Assembly: GCA_963777775.1 (NCBI GenBank) | Contig: CAVZRL010000010.1 | Span: 6,925-70,924, forward strand | DNA length: 64,000 nt | DNA from: WHSW01 sp963777775 | GTDB lineage: Bacteria; Actinomycetota; Thermoleophilia; Solirubrobacterales; 70-9 | Direction: 5' to 3' | Part shown: piece after piece, positions 24,591 to 33,277 of the stretch | How the letters are laid out: every line of letters begins with the position of its first letter | How positions within the stretch are numbered: position 1 is the first letter of the stretch | Translations under genes and position numbers: made by a program | The notes under the pieces: model-generated | The model's input: the letters and a program-made list of their open reading frames with translations, nothing else | Told to the model about the DNA's origin: nothing | Databases searched by the model: none

Positions 24591-25985
24591 CTACGCGGCC
24601 GGCTCGATGTTCTGGTTCACCCGGAGCAGGTTGTTGGGGTCGTACTCGGCCTTGACCCGCGCCAGCCGGTCGTAGTTGTCGCGGTAGCTTGCCCGGACCC
24701 GCTCCTGGCCCTCGTCCATCATCATGTTGACGTAGGCGCCACCGGCCGAGAACGGGTGCAGCGCCTCGAAGTAGTCGACGGTCCACTCGCGGATCGCGTC
24801 GACATTGGCCGGGTCGGAGTCGACGCCGGCGAACACCGAGCCCCAGCCCGCGTCGCGGTAGCTCCAGGCGGTATCGGACGAGTCGACGTCGTGGACAGCC
24901 CCGTCGATCGGGTACAGGTGCATGGTCGACTTCCACGTCGGCATCTCAGCGCCGAACCGGGCGTGCGCGTCGACCGCTTCGTCGGGGATCTTCTTGACGA
25001 AGTCCGCGCGCCAATACCACTGGTCGCCCTTCGGATAGACCCCATCGAAAGCGCTCTGCAGCGCCGGGTGCGGCATCGCCTGCACGCCGTGCAACACGGG
25101 CTCGGAAACATTGTCGAGCAGCGGCGCCATCGCGGTCGCCGCCTCCTGCTCGCCACCGACGTAGCACCAGACGATCCCGCAGACCTTGCGCAGGTGCAGC
25201 TCCTCGGGAAATGGCGGTGCCGGCGGCACGCTCGCGTAGGCGAAGAACCCGTTCAGCTCGCGCGGGGCATTGGGCAGGAACTCGCGGTAGGCGGAGAGCA
25301 CCTCGGCGCTGTCGTCGATGGCCCAGAAGGTCGGACCCGCGAGCACCGTGTCGACGTCGTGCAGCCGGAACTTGAACGAGGTCACGACGCCGAAGTTGCC
25401 GCCGCCGCCGCGGATCGCCCAGTAGAGGTCGGGGTGCTCGTCGGCGTTCGCGGTCACGCGCTCACCGCTCGCGAGCACCAGCTCGGCCTCGAGCAGGTTG
25501 TCGATCGAGAGCCCGCACTTGCGGGTCAGGTGGCCGAGGCCGCCGCCGAGCGTCAACCCTCCGACCCCGGTGGTCGAGATGATCCCGCTCGGGGTCGCGA
25601 GGCCGTGCTCGTTGGTGGCGCGGTCGACCTCGCCCCAGGTGCTGCCGCCGCCGACCCGCACCGTGCGCGCCTGCGGGTCGACCTCGATCTCGTTCAGCGC
25701 CGAGAGGTCGATGACGACGCCCTCGTCGCAGGTCCCGAGCCCGGCGCCGTTGTGGCCGCCGCCACGCACCGCAAGCAGCAGGCCACGTCCGGCGGCGAAC
25801 TTGACCACCGCGGCGACGTCGTCGGCGTCCGCACAACGGGCGATCAGCCCCGGTCGCTTGTCGATCATCGCGTTGTAGACGCTGCGCGCCTCCTCGTAGT
25901 TGGCGTCGTCGGGCCCGATCAGCTCTCCTCGGAACCCCGAGAGCTCCTCGCGTGCGGCCTGCGCCGGTGCGGTCGTCGTGCTCAC
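24591..25985 (-). CDS. FAD-linked oxidoreductase of the berberine-bridge (BBE-like) family
   Basis: The protein has 464 residues from GTG 25985, chosen because AGGAGG lies four bases upstream; an in-frame ATG 14 codons earlier has no such site. The PCMH-type FAD domain shows GLLLAVRGGGHNGAG (His typical of flavin attachment), TVRVGGGSTWGEVD, TTGVGGLTLGGGLGHL and RGGGGNFGVVTSFKFRLH. The C-terminal BBE tail has EYDPNNLLRVNQNI. The enzyme oxidises an unidentified, perhaps sugar-like or phenolic, substrate. It is divergent from the LuxR-type ATPase gene at 26123, whose product is a natural candidate regulator. Confidence 0.88.
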   Translation of the reverse strand: MSTTTAPAQAAREELSGFRGELIGPDDANYEEARSVYNAMIDKRPGLIARCADADDVAAVVKFAAGRGLLLAVRGGGHNGAGLGTCDEGVVIDLSALNEIEVDPQARTVRVGGGSTWGEVDRATNEHGLATPSGIISTTGVGGLTLGGGLGHLTRKCGLSIDNLLEAELVLASGERVTANADEHPDLYWAIRGGGGNFGVVTSFKFRLHDVDTVLAGPTFWAIDDSAEVLSAYREFLPNAPRELNGFFAYASVPPAPPFPEELHLRKVCGIVWCYVGGEQEAATAMAPLLDNVSEPVLHGVQAMPHPALQSAFDGVYPKGDQWYWRADFVKKIPDEAVDAHARFGAEMPTWKSTMHLYPIDGAVHDVDSSDTAWSYRDAGWGSVFAGVDSDPANVDAIREWTVDYFEALHPFSAGGAYVNMMMDEGQERVRASYRDNYDRLARVKAEYDPNNLLRVNQNIEPAA

Positions 25986-26108
25986 ACTTCCTCCTGGCTC
26001 GTGCTGGGTTGGTCGATTCGTCGACACTAACCTGGGCCCGAGCCGCTGTCATGACCCGAACTGACCTATTTCTCAATCCGCTCGGCGACGGGCGAAGAAC
26101 GTTGCCGT

Positions 26109-26122
26109 AGTCAGATCTGACT
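26109..26122. promoter_or_regulatory. perfect 14-bp palindrome in a divergent intergenic region
   Basis: AGTCAGATCTGACT abuts ATG 26123 and lies between the oxidoreductase (minus) and the LuxR-type regulator (plus). It could be an operator for either gene. If translation really starts at the next Met (26144), the palindrome falls in the core promoter. Confidence 0.5.
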
Positions 26123-29104
26123 ATGGTGCGTTTCGAACGCCCCATGGACGACCTCCCCGGTTCGCTGCGCCTGGAGTCGACGTTTCCATTCGTCGGGCGC
26201 GCCGCCGAACTGGAAACCCTGAGGACCCTGAACCCGATCGCCGAGGGCGAAGGCCGCCGGGTCGTCCTCGTCGGCGGCGAGGCGGGGTCGGGCAAGAGCC
26301 GCCTGGTGCGTGAGTTCGCCGGCGAGGCGGCCGCTGACGGGGCGCTCGTCCTCTACGGCGCCTGCGACGCGGTCGTCCGCACGCCCTACGGTCCCTTCGT
26401 CGAGGCCCTCGACCGCATCGCCCGCGTGATCGAGCCGGATGAACTGCGCGCGGCACTCGGCACCGCCGGTGGCGAGCTGATCCGCCTGCTGCCCGACCTG
26501 CCTGCCCGGGTGGCCGATCTGCCATCCCCGGTGGCAGCCGATCCCGACACCGAGCGCCATCGCCTCCACACCGCGGTCACCGACCTGCTCACCGGTGTCA
26601 GCCGTGCCCGCCCGGTGCTGCTGGTACTCGAGGACGGTCACTGGGCGGACGCCTCGACCCTGCTTCTCCTCCGTCACCTCGCCCGCGCGGCGGGCGAGGC
26701 ACGGTTGCTGCTACTCGCCACCTTCCGCGACACCGAGGCCGACGTGCCCGAGACCCTGTCGGAGGCACTCGCCGACCTGCGCCGGTCCGACGACATCGTT
26801 CGCCTTCACCTCGGCGGGCTCTCGGACGATGAGGTGGCCGAGTTCGTGCGCCGCGCCGCAGGCGGCGGGCCGACGGACGGCGTATCCGAGGTCGCACGGG
26901 CCATCAGCGATCTGACGCAGGGCAATCCCTTCCTCGTCTGCGAGTTCTGGCGCGCGCTGGTCGAGACCGAAATGATCGACGCCGGAGACGGGGCGCTCCG
27001 GCTCGCGCGGGCGCCGGTCGAGCTCGGAACCCCAGACAGCGTTCGTGAGGTCGTCAGCCAGCGCCTGGCTCGACTCGCGCCTACGACCAGGGAGCTGTTG
27101 GAGCTCGCCGCGACCGCGGGATCGGAGTTCGACCTGGAGCTGGTCCGCGACGCTGCGGAGGTGGGCGAGCCTGAGCTTCTCGCCGCCCTCGAACAGGCGG
27201 TTCGCAGCGGGATGATCGAGGAGCTTCCCTCTCGCGCCCTCGTCCACCGTTTTACTCACGAGCTCGTGCGCCGCGCGCTTTATGACCGGCTGCCGACGGT
27301 GCGGCGCGCCGAGCTTCACCTGCGCGTCGGCGAGGCCCTCGAGCGCGCCGCGGGGCACTCCGGCCGAAGACTCGCAGACCTCGCGCATCATTTCGCCGCT
27401 GCCGCGCCCGTCGGCGGGTCGCAACGGGGCGTCGACTACAACCTCCGCGCGGCGCGGGCCGCGGCCGCGGCGCTCGCCTTCGACGAGGCAACCGAGCGGC
27501 TGCAGACCGCGCTCGAGCTGCGAATTGAGAGCGCTGCCGTCGAGGCCGAGGTCTTGCTCGAGCTCGGGCTGGTCAACCACCGGGCGGGCAAGGCGCTCGA
27601 CGCCCTCGGCGCATATCGGTCGGCGGCCGCGATCGCGCGCGAGCTCGCCAGCCCGGAGCTGCTCGCGAGGGCCGCGATCGGCTTCGAGAACGCTTGCTGG
27701 CGTCCAGGGCTGGCCGACGAGGGCGCGGTCGAGCTGCTCGAGGAGGCCGCTGCGGCGCTCGGCGCCGAGACCTCCGAGCTGCGCGTCGGCCTGCTCGGCG
27801 GGCTCGCCCGCGCGCTGGACTTCCAGGGCGACCACGCGCGCGCCGCCGCCGTGCGCACGAGCGCGATCGCGATGGCGCGGCAGCTCACCGACCACACCGG
27901 TCTCGCCACGGTCCTGATGCGGTCCTACTGGTCGCGCGGCACGAGCTCGCTGGAGGAAATCCTCGCGATGCTGACCGAGGCACGCGACCTCGGCGACGAG
28001 CTCGGAGACATCGAGATCAGCAGCGAGGCGACGTCCTGGCGAGTGCCGGCGTTCGTCGCGCTCGGCGACCTCGACTCGGCCCGCCGGGAGATCGCCGTGC
28101 TGCTCGAGATGGCCGAGCAGACGGCGCAGCCGTTCGTGCTCCACGTCGTCGAGCACTATGGCTCCGCGATCGCGCTCGGCGACGGCCGGCTCGAGGAGGC
28201 GGAGGCGCGAGCGCGCCGATCCCACGAGTGGAGCCGCCTGCTCACCGGCCGCGACGCCTCCGGCGTGCACGGGATCCAGATGTTCAGCATCCGCCGCGAG
28301 CAGGGGCGACTGGCGGAGCTCGCGCCGGTGATCCGGATCCTCGCCGCCAATCCGGGCCGCGGTGGGCCGTGGCGCCCGGGGCTCGCGTCGGTGCTGGTCG
28401 AGCTCGGAATGGAGGCCGAGGCGAGGGAGGAGCTCGCGCGAGTAGCGGCGGAGGGCCTCGACGGCCTGCGCGAGTCGCTGTGGATCGCATCGCTGACGTA
28501 CCTCACCGACGCCTGCGCGGCGCTCGGTGACGAGCGCATCGCCGCGCTCGTCTACCCCGAGCTCGAGCCGCTCGCGGGAGCGAGCGTGATGATCGGTCAC
28601 CTGGTCGCCTTCTATGGGGCCGGTGATCGCTACCTGGGGATGCTTGCCGCCGTGCTCGGCGACTGGGAGCGCGCCGAGGCTCACTTCGAGCGTGCGATGG
28701 AGCTCAACCGCCGGATGGGCGCCGCGACCTGGCTCGCCCACACCGCCTATGAGTACGGCCGGACTTTGCTCGAGCGCCCCGAACGCGATCCCGAGCGGGC
28801 AACGGAGTTGCTCGGCGAGGCGGCGGAACTCGCCGAGCGGATCGGGATGGCGGCCCTCGCGAGTCGCGTCGAGGCGCTCGGCGCTGCGCGTCCGGCGGCG
28901 CTGCCCGACGAGCTCTCGGCCCGCGAGGCGCAGATCCTGCGGCTCGTCGCCCGTGGGCTCAGCAACCGCGAGATCGGCGAGCGCCTGGTGATCAGCGAGC
29001 ACACGGTGGCGAACCACGTGCGCAGCATCCTGCGCAAGAGCGGCTGCGCGAACCGCACCGAGGCCGCCTCCTACGCCCATCGCCACGGGCTGGCCGAGGC
29101 CTGA
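26123..29104 (+). CDS. large ATP-binding LuxR-family (LAL-type) transcriptional regulator
   Basis: The protein has 993 residues. An AAA/NACHT-like domain contains FVGRAAELETL and the P-loop GEAGSGKS (52-59), with the acidic strand LLVLEDGHWADAS. The middle is a long helical repeat region (TPR-like). A C-terminal LuxR helix-turn-helix (about 928-985) reads LSAREAQILRLVARGLSNRE and ISEHTVANHVRSILRK. This is the architecture of MalT/LAL activators, where a ligand promotes ATP-dependent assembly. It is divergent from a BBE-type oxidoreductase. ATG 26123 is kept, with MDDLPGS at 26144 as the alternative. Confidence 0.88.
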   Translation: MVRFERPMDDLPGSLRLESTFPFVGRAAELETLRTLNPIAEGEGRRVVLVGGEAGSGKSRLVREFAGEAAADGALVLYGACDAVVRTPYGPFVEALDRIARVIEPDELRAALGTAGGELIRLLPDLPARVADLPSPVAADPDTERHRLHTAVTDLLTGVSRARPVLLVLEDGHWADASTLLLLRHLARAAGEARLLLLATFRDTEADVPETLSEALADLRRSDDIVRLHLGGLSDDEVAEFVRRAAGGGPTDGVSEVARAISDLTQGNPFLVCEFWRALVETEMIDAGDGALRLARAPVELGTPDSVREVVSQRLARLAPTTRELLELAATAGSEFDLELVRDAAEVGEPELLAALEQAVRSGMIEELPSRALVHRFTHELVRRALYDRLPTVRRAELHLRVGEALERAAGHSGRRLADLAHHFAAAAPVGGSQRGVDYNLRAARAAAAALAFDEATERLQTALELRIESAAVEAEVLLELGLVNHRAGKALDALGAYRSAAAIARELASPELLARAAIGFENACWRPGLADEGAVELLEEAAAALGAETSELRVGLLGGLARALDFQGDHARAAAVRTSAIAMARQLTDHTGLATVLMRSYWSRGTSSLEEILAMLTEARDLGDELGDIEISSEATSWRVPAFVALGDLDSARREIAVLLEMAEQTAQPFVLHVVEHYGSAIALGDGRLEEAEARARRSHEWSRLLTGRDASGVHGIQMFSIRREQGRLAELAPVIRILAANPGRGGPWRPGLASVLVELGMEAEAREELARVAAEGLDGLRESLWIASLTYLTDACAALGDERIAALVYPELEPLAGASVMIGHLVAFYGAGDRYLGMLAAVLGDWERAEAHFERAMELNRRMGAATWLAHTAYEYGRTLLERPERDPERATELLGEAAELAERIGMAALASRVEALGAARPAALPDELSAREAQILRLVARGLSNREIGERLVISEHTVANHVRSILRKSGCANRTEAASYAHRHGLAEA

Positions 29105-29125
29105 CGACCGCGATAGGATCTGGCC

Positions 29126-29425
29126 ATGCCGCTGTACATGATCGAGCGGGAGTTCGCCGAAGAGCTCGAGCTGAGCAGCGACGACGTCGAGTTGATCGAG
29201 GAGATCAACGCGGACGAGGGCGTCCACTGGCTGTTCTCGTTCCTGAGCGCGGACCGCCGCCGCACCTACTGCCTCTACGAGGCGCCCTCGCCAGACGCGA
29301 TCATCGCAGCCGCGCGGCGGGCCGACGTCCCGGCCGACAAGGTGGTCGAGGTCGGGCCGGGAACGGTCGAGTTCTCCGATCGGCTGCGCGATTGGGCCGA
29401 CGCGCAAGCCGCCGCCTCCTCATGA
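29126..29425 (+). CDS. DUF4242 small protein
   Basis: The 99-residue protein MPLYMIEREFAEELELS... is of the DUF4242 type, known from a nickel-binding structure in Streptomyces; ferredoxin-like fold. Motifs include GVHWLFSFLSADRRRTYCLYEAPSPDAI and the end VVEVGPGTVEFSDRL. TAGGAT (29114-29119) lies six bases before ATG, a leaderless layout. Its stop overlaps the next ATG (ATGA), so it is coupled to the universal stress protein. Confidence 0.8.
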   Translation: MPLYMIEREFAEELELSSDDVELIEEINADEGVHWLFSFLSADRRRTYCLYEAPSPDAIIAAARRADVPADKVVEVGPGTVEFSDRLRDWADAQAAASS

Positions 29426-29847
29426 TCTCGACCGTCGCCGTCGGCACCGACGGGTCCACGACAGCCGCCGAGGCGGTTCGTGAGGCCGCCGAGATCGCGC
29501 GACGTTTCGAGGCGCGGCTGGTGCTCCTGAGCGTCTTCCAGGATTCGGGGGGCGCGCCAGGAGGAGCGGACGGCGACATCGAGCGCCAGTGGTCCTCGAA
29601 CTCCTCAGCCCGGGTCAGGTCGATCCTCGAGCGGTTCGAGCACGAGCTCGGGCAGAGCGGGATCGAGTGCGAGACTCTCGCCGACCAGGGCGATCCGGCC
29701 GAGGTGCTGGTGCGGCTCGCCGAGCAGTGCGGCGCCGATCTGCTGGTGATCGGCAACAAGGGGATGAAGCGGCGGGTGCTGGGGAGCATCCCGAACACCG
29801 TCACCCACAAGGCCGACTGCTCGGTGCTGGTGATCAAGACGACCTGA
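29422..29847 (+). CDS. universal stress protein (UspA family)
   Basis: The 141-residue protein starts STVAVGTDGSTTAAEAV, with strand ARLVLLSVF and the nucleotide-binding end LLVIGNKGMKRRVLGSIPNTVTHKADCSVLVI. The G-2x-G-9x-G(S/T) motif typical of ATP-binding Usp proteins is recognisable in GNKGMKRRVLGSIPNTV. ATG 29422 overlaps the TGA of the DUF4242 gene, so the two form a small operon. Confidence 0.88.
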   Translation: MISTVAVGTDGSTTAAEAVREAAEIARRFEARLVLLSVFQDSGGAPGGADGDIERQWSSNSSARVRSILERFEHELGQSGIECETLADQGDPAEVLVRLAEQCGADLLVIGNKGMKRRVLGSIPNTVTHKADCSVLVIKTT

Positions 29848-29871
29848 GCCGAGCCTGCCGCCGGCGGCGGC

Positions 29872-30414
29872 TCAGTCTCGCCGTAGTCGGTAGATGCGGG
29901 TGTCGATCTTGCCCAGGTAGCGGTAGAACGCTGCCTCCGAGATGTCGACGCTGACCGCGTCGATCACCTTCCATGTCGGATAGGCCGCCTCGATCTGGTC
30001 GCGACCGGCGCCCCGCGGCACCGGCCCATCGCCGCGCGCTGCTCGTCGTTGAGCTCGTCGTGAAAGAGCCCGAAGTCGATCAGGAACGGAAAGCCGAACC
30101 CGACGCCCGCGGCGCCGAGCCGCGTCACGTCGCCCTCGACGAGACGTACCTCGACCCCGGCCGCCTCGACTCGCTCGCGCGCCCGTCGCAGGGCCTTCGG
30201 GACGATGTCGACCCCGGTGACCTCCCAGCCCCGCCTCGCAAGCTCCTCGACGCCGGCCCCGTGCCGGAGCGCGACCGGATCGACCGTGTGCGTGTGCCTC
30301 GTCTCGGGCGGGCAGTGCACGAAGTCCCACTGCCGCAAGGGCCGTTCCTGACCCTCGACGATCAGCAGCGCCTCGGGGTGGCAGAACGGTAGGTCGGGCT
30401 GCTGGAATAGCTCG
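29872..30414 (-). pseudogene. mosaic pseudogene: cupin fragment joined to a SAM methyltransferase
   Basis: From 30414 the minus frame first reads a cupin strand pair (EALLIVEGQERPLRQWDFVH, CPPETRH). It changes at about 30280 into a class I methyltransferase (ELARRGWEVTGVDIVPKALR, VRLVEGDVTRLG, FLIDFGLFHDEL), and after a deletion and frame change near 30020 ends with DQIEAAYPTWKVIDAVSVDI and YLGKIDTRIYRL. The methyltransferase motif I is lost at the join. No start codon is attached, and the fragment ends where the glycosyltransferase gene begins. Confidence 0.75.
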
Positions 30415-31629
30415 GTGCGAGTCCTCGTCACCACCCGTGGCAGCGCCGGGCATCTGGGGCCCCTCGCCCCGTTCGCGCACGCCTGCCTTCGGGCCGGGCA
30501 TGAGGTGCTCGTCGCCGCGCAGCGCCAGAACCAGGCGAACGTGGAGCGGGCCGGACTTCCTTTCTCGCCGGTGGACGACCCGCCCGCCGACGAATGGATG
30601 CCACTCATGGGGCGGTTCGCGGAGCTCGACGTCGCGACCGCCAACGAGTTGATGATCGGCCAGTTCTTCGCCGGAATCGACCTCCGCGCCGAGCTGCCCG
30701 CGCTGCGGGCGCTCGCGGAGAGCTGGCGCCCCGATCTCATCATGCGCGAGACCTGGGAGTTCGGCTCCACCTTGGTCGCTGAGCCGGCGGGGATCCCGAT
30801 CGTGAGGGTGGGACTGGGCCTCGCCCAGGTCGAGGAGCAATCGATCGAGCTCGCTGCCGCGACCGTAAACGAGGCTCGCGCCAGGCTCGGGATGCGACCC
30901 GATCCGACCGGCGAGCGGCTCGCCGCCTCGCCGTACTTCACCGCGATCCCGAAAGCGCTGGAGGACCCAGGCGCGCCGATGCCGAAGCGTACGCACCGAT
31001 TCCGCTTCGGAGTCTCGGAGGATGCGCCAGCGCTCGGGGAGTGGTGGACCGGCAACGACGATCCGCTCGTCTATCTGAGCTTCGGCTCGGTCGCGGCGGG
31101 CGCCCACCTGCCGTACTTCCCGGACCTTTACCGGGCGGCGATCGAAGCGCTTGCTCCCCTTCCCGTGCGGGTGCTCGTCACGACCGGGGACGCCGGCCGC
31201 GATCTCGACGATCTCGGCGAGATCCCGCGCAATGTTCATGTCGAGACGTGGGTGCCGCACGACGCCGTCGCTGCCCGCGCGTCGGTGATCGTCTGCCACG
31301 GCGGCTACGGATCCACCCTTGGCGCGCTCGCGCACGGCGTGCCGCTCGTGGTCCTGCCCCTGTTCAGCACGGATCAGTGGGCCAACGGGGATGCCGCAGC
31401 GCGCGCGGGCGCCGGCATCAACCTGGCCGGCGAGCGGGGCGCTCGCAACGTCCTCGGACTGCCCGGCGCCGACACGCTCGGCGAGCTGGCCGGGGCGGTC
31501 GAGGAGGTCCTTGGCGACGACGCCTACCGACGCGGGGCCGAGCGCGTCGCCGATGCAATCGGTGCTCTGCCGCCGGTCGACGACTCGGTTGAGACGCTCG
31601 AAGCGATCGCAGGGACGGCGCGCGACTAG
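30415..31629 (+). CDS. GT1-family (UGT/MGT-like) glycosyltransferase
   Basis: The 404-residue protein from GTG 30415 begins MRVLVTTRGSAGHLGPLAPFA, the N-terminal beta-strand and glycine/His loop of GT-B enzymes. The C-terminal donor domain shows VYLSFGSVAAG, VETWVPHDAV and the signature HGGYGSTLGALAHGVPLVVL, PLFSTDQWANG, like macrolide and natural-product glycosyltransferases. It would transfer a sugar from a nucleotide donor to an unknown small acceptor. No promoter is visible because the upstream sequence is an antisense pseudogene. Its stop overlaps that of the convergent ABC permease by four bases. Confidence 0.87.
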   Translation: MRVLVTTRGSAGHLGPLAPFAHACLRAGHEVLVAAQRQNQANVERAGLPFSPVDDPPADEWMPLMGRFAELDVATANELMIGQFFAGIDLRAELPALRALAESWRPDLIMRETWEFGSTLVAEPAGIPIVRVGLGLAQVEEQSIELAAATVNEARARLGMRPDPTGERLAASPYFTAIPKALEDPGAPMPKRTHRFRFGVSEDAPALGEWWTGNDDPLVYLSFGSVAAGAHLPYFPDLYRAAIEALAPLPVRVLVTTGDAGRDLDDLGEIPRNVHVETWVPHDAVAARASVIVCHGGYGSTLGALAHGVPLVVLPLFSTDQWANGDAAARAGAGINLAGERGARNVLGLPGADTLGELAGAVEEVLGDDAYRRGAERVADAIGALPPVDDSVETLEAIAGTARD

Positions 31630-32381
31630 TCGTAGCCCTTGATCATCCGAACGTTGAGCACGAGCATCACGACACCCAGTGCGGCTACCACCGCGAACCC
31701 CGGCAGGATGTCCTCCCATGCGAGATCGACGAGGATCAGGGATCGCAGCGCCTCCATCAGGTAGGTGACCGGGTTGAGCGTGGCGGCGACCTCCATCGGC
31801 TCGGTCAGCAGGTCACGCGGGACGAAGTTCGGCGTCAGGAACAGGAGCGGGAAGAAGATCAGCCCGGCTGAATTCGTCGCCGCCGCGCTGCGCGTCTTGA
31901 GCGCGATCAGCTGCATGAAGCCGGCGTAGACGACGCCCCAGAGCGAGCTCAGCGCGACCAGGAGGACGAACCCCAGCGGACCGCTCGCGATCGAGATCCC
32001 AAACGGCAGCGCGAGCAGCACGATCACCGTTGAGAGGACGACGCATTTCACGCCCTCGGCGACGAGCCGGCCAAGCACGATCGCGTAGCGCGGGATCGGG
32101 ATCGCCCGCAGCTTGTCGAAGTAGCCGCCCTCGATCTCCTCGACCAGGAACAGGGCGGCCATCCCGAACGAGGCCGCCAGCAGCAGCGTGATCGGGAGCT
32201 GGAACGCGCCGTAGCCCTGGCCCTCGAGGAACCCGGTCGACTCCGAGGGGAAGATCTCGGCGACCTGACCCGTGTTGACGATCAGGAAGAAGACCGGAAT
32301 GAACATCGTCATCAACAGCGCGTCGGGCGTCCGCACCGCCTCGTGCAGCGCACGCTTTCCGAGCGCGATCGTGGCGCTCAT
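31626..32381 (-). CDS. ABC-2 type transporter permease
   Basis: The 251-residue protein has six hydrophobic helices, for example LLMTMFIPVFFLIVN, ITLLLAASFGMAALFLVEEI, VVLSTVIVLLALPFGISI and FAVVAALGVVMLVLNV, and the ABC-2 loop EIEGGYFDKLRAIPIPRYAI. It pairs with the ATPase at 32378, whose stop overlaps its start (ATGA). The pair resembles DrrAB-like drug or lipid exporters; the substrate is unknown. Confidence 0.87.
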   Translation of the reverse strand: MSATIALGKRALHEAVRTPDALLMTMFIPVFFLIVNTGQVAEIFPSESTGFLEGQGYGAFQLPITLLLAASFGMAALFLVEEIEGGYFDKLRAIPIPRYAIVLGRLVAEGVKCVVLSTVIVLLALPFGISIASGPLGFVLLVALSSLWGVVYAGFMQLIALKTRSAAATNSAGLIFFPLLFLTPNFVPRDLLTEPMEVAATLNPVTYLMEALRSLILVDLAWEDILPGFAVVAALGVVMLVLNVRMIKGYD

Positions 32382-33193
32382 GCCGTCACCTCCTGGACCT
32401 CGCCCGCGGCGCGGTCGCGGGTGCGTCCGGTCGCGTCGAGGAAGACGTCGTCGAGGGTCGGCTCCTCGCCGCGGCCCCGCCGCTCGCGCAGGTCAGCCTT
32501 GAGCTGGTCGGGCGTGCCCTCGCGCACGATCAGCCCGCCATCGATGATCGCGAGCCGGTCACAGAGCTGGTCGGCCTCCTCGAGGTACTGCGTAGTGAGG
32601 AACACCGTGGTGCCGTGGCCGTTGATCCGCTGCAGCTCCTCCCAGACAGTCAGCCTGCTCGCCGGGTCAAGGCCGGTGGTCGGCTCATCGAGGAACAGGA
32701 CCTCGGGTTCGTGCACGAGCGCCGCCGCGAGGTCGAGCCGGCGCTGCATGCCGCCGGAATAGCCCTTGATCACGCGGTCCGCGGCATCCTCGAGCTCGAC
32801 CAGCTCGAGCAGCTCGTTCGCCCGCTCGCCGGCCTGCGAGGTGCTGAGCCCGAACAGCTGCCCGTGCAGGACCAGGAGCTCGCGGCCGGTCTGGCGCGGG
32901 TCGAGCCCGGCCTCCTGGAGCGCGACGCCGATCCGGCTGCGGGCGTCGTCGGGGTCGCGGGCAACGTCAAACCCGGCCACCTCCGCCCGGCCCGAGGTCA
33001 GCGAGAGCAGCGTCGTCAGCATCCGTACGGTGGTCGACTTGCCGGCCCCGTTGGGGCCCAGGAAGCCGAAGATCTCGCCGGTGTGGACCTCCAGGTCCAC
33101 CCCCCGCACGGCCTCGACCGTGCCGTCTCGGCTGCCGTTGTAGTGCTTGGCAAGGCCTTCGGCCAGCACGGCCGGGCCCCCTCTCTGGTTCAT
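32378..33193 (-). CDS. ABC transporter ATP-binding protein (DrrA-like)
   Basis: The protein has 271 residues: Walker A GPNGAGKST (46-54), Q-loop ALQEAGLDP, signature YSGGMQRRLDLAAAL, Walker B VLFLDEPTTGLDP and H-loop region FLTTQYLEEAD. A C-terminal extension after GLIVREGTPDQL (EEPTLDDVFLDATGRT) is typical of DrrA-type daunorubicin-resistance ATPases. It is the first gene of the exporter operon, and its product would drive the permease at 31626. Confidence 0.9.
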   Translation of the reverse strand: MNQRGGPAVLAEGLAKHYNGSRDGTVEAVRGVDLEVHTGEIFGFLGPNGAGKSTTVRMLTTLLSLTSGRAEVAGFDVARDPDDARSRIGVALQEAGLDPRQTGRELLVLHGQLFGLSTSQAGERANELLELVELEDAADRVIKGYSGGMQRRLDLAAALVHEPEVLFLDEPTTGLDPASRLTVWEELQRINGHGTTVFLTTQYLEEADQLCDRLAIIDGGLIVREGTPDQLKADLRERRGRGEEPTLDDVFLDATGRTRDRAAGEVQEVTA

Positions 33194-33277
33194 CGCGGCT
33201 CCTGTTCGCTCGATTGGCTGGACATCTGTTAGACCGCGGGGACCCGCAGAACTAATCGTCCTGACTTGTCGGCTGAG

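Noticed and set aside
26711..29407. 898-codon antisense frame over the LAL regulator
   Set aside because: Low-complexity, Arg/Ala/Leu-rich shadow of a well-supported gene on the other strand.
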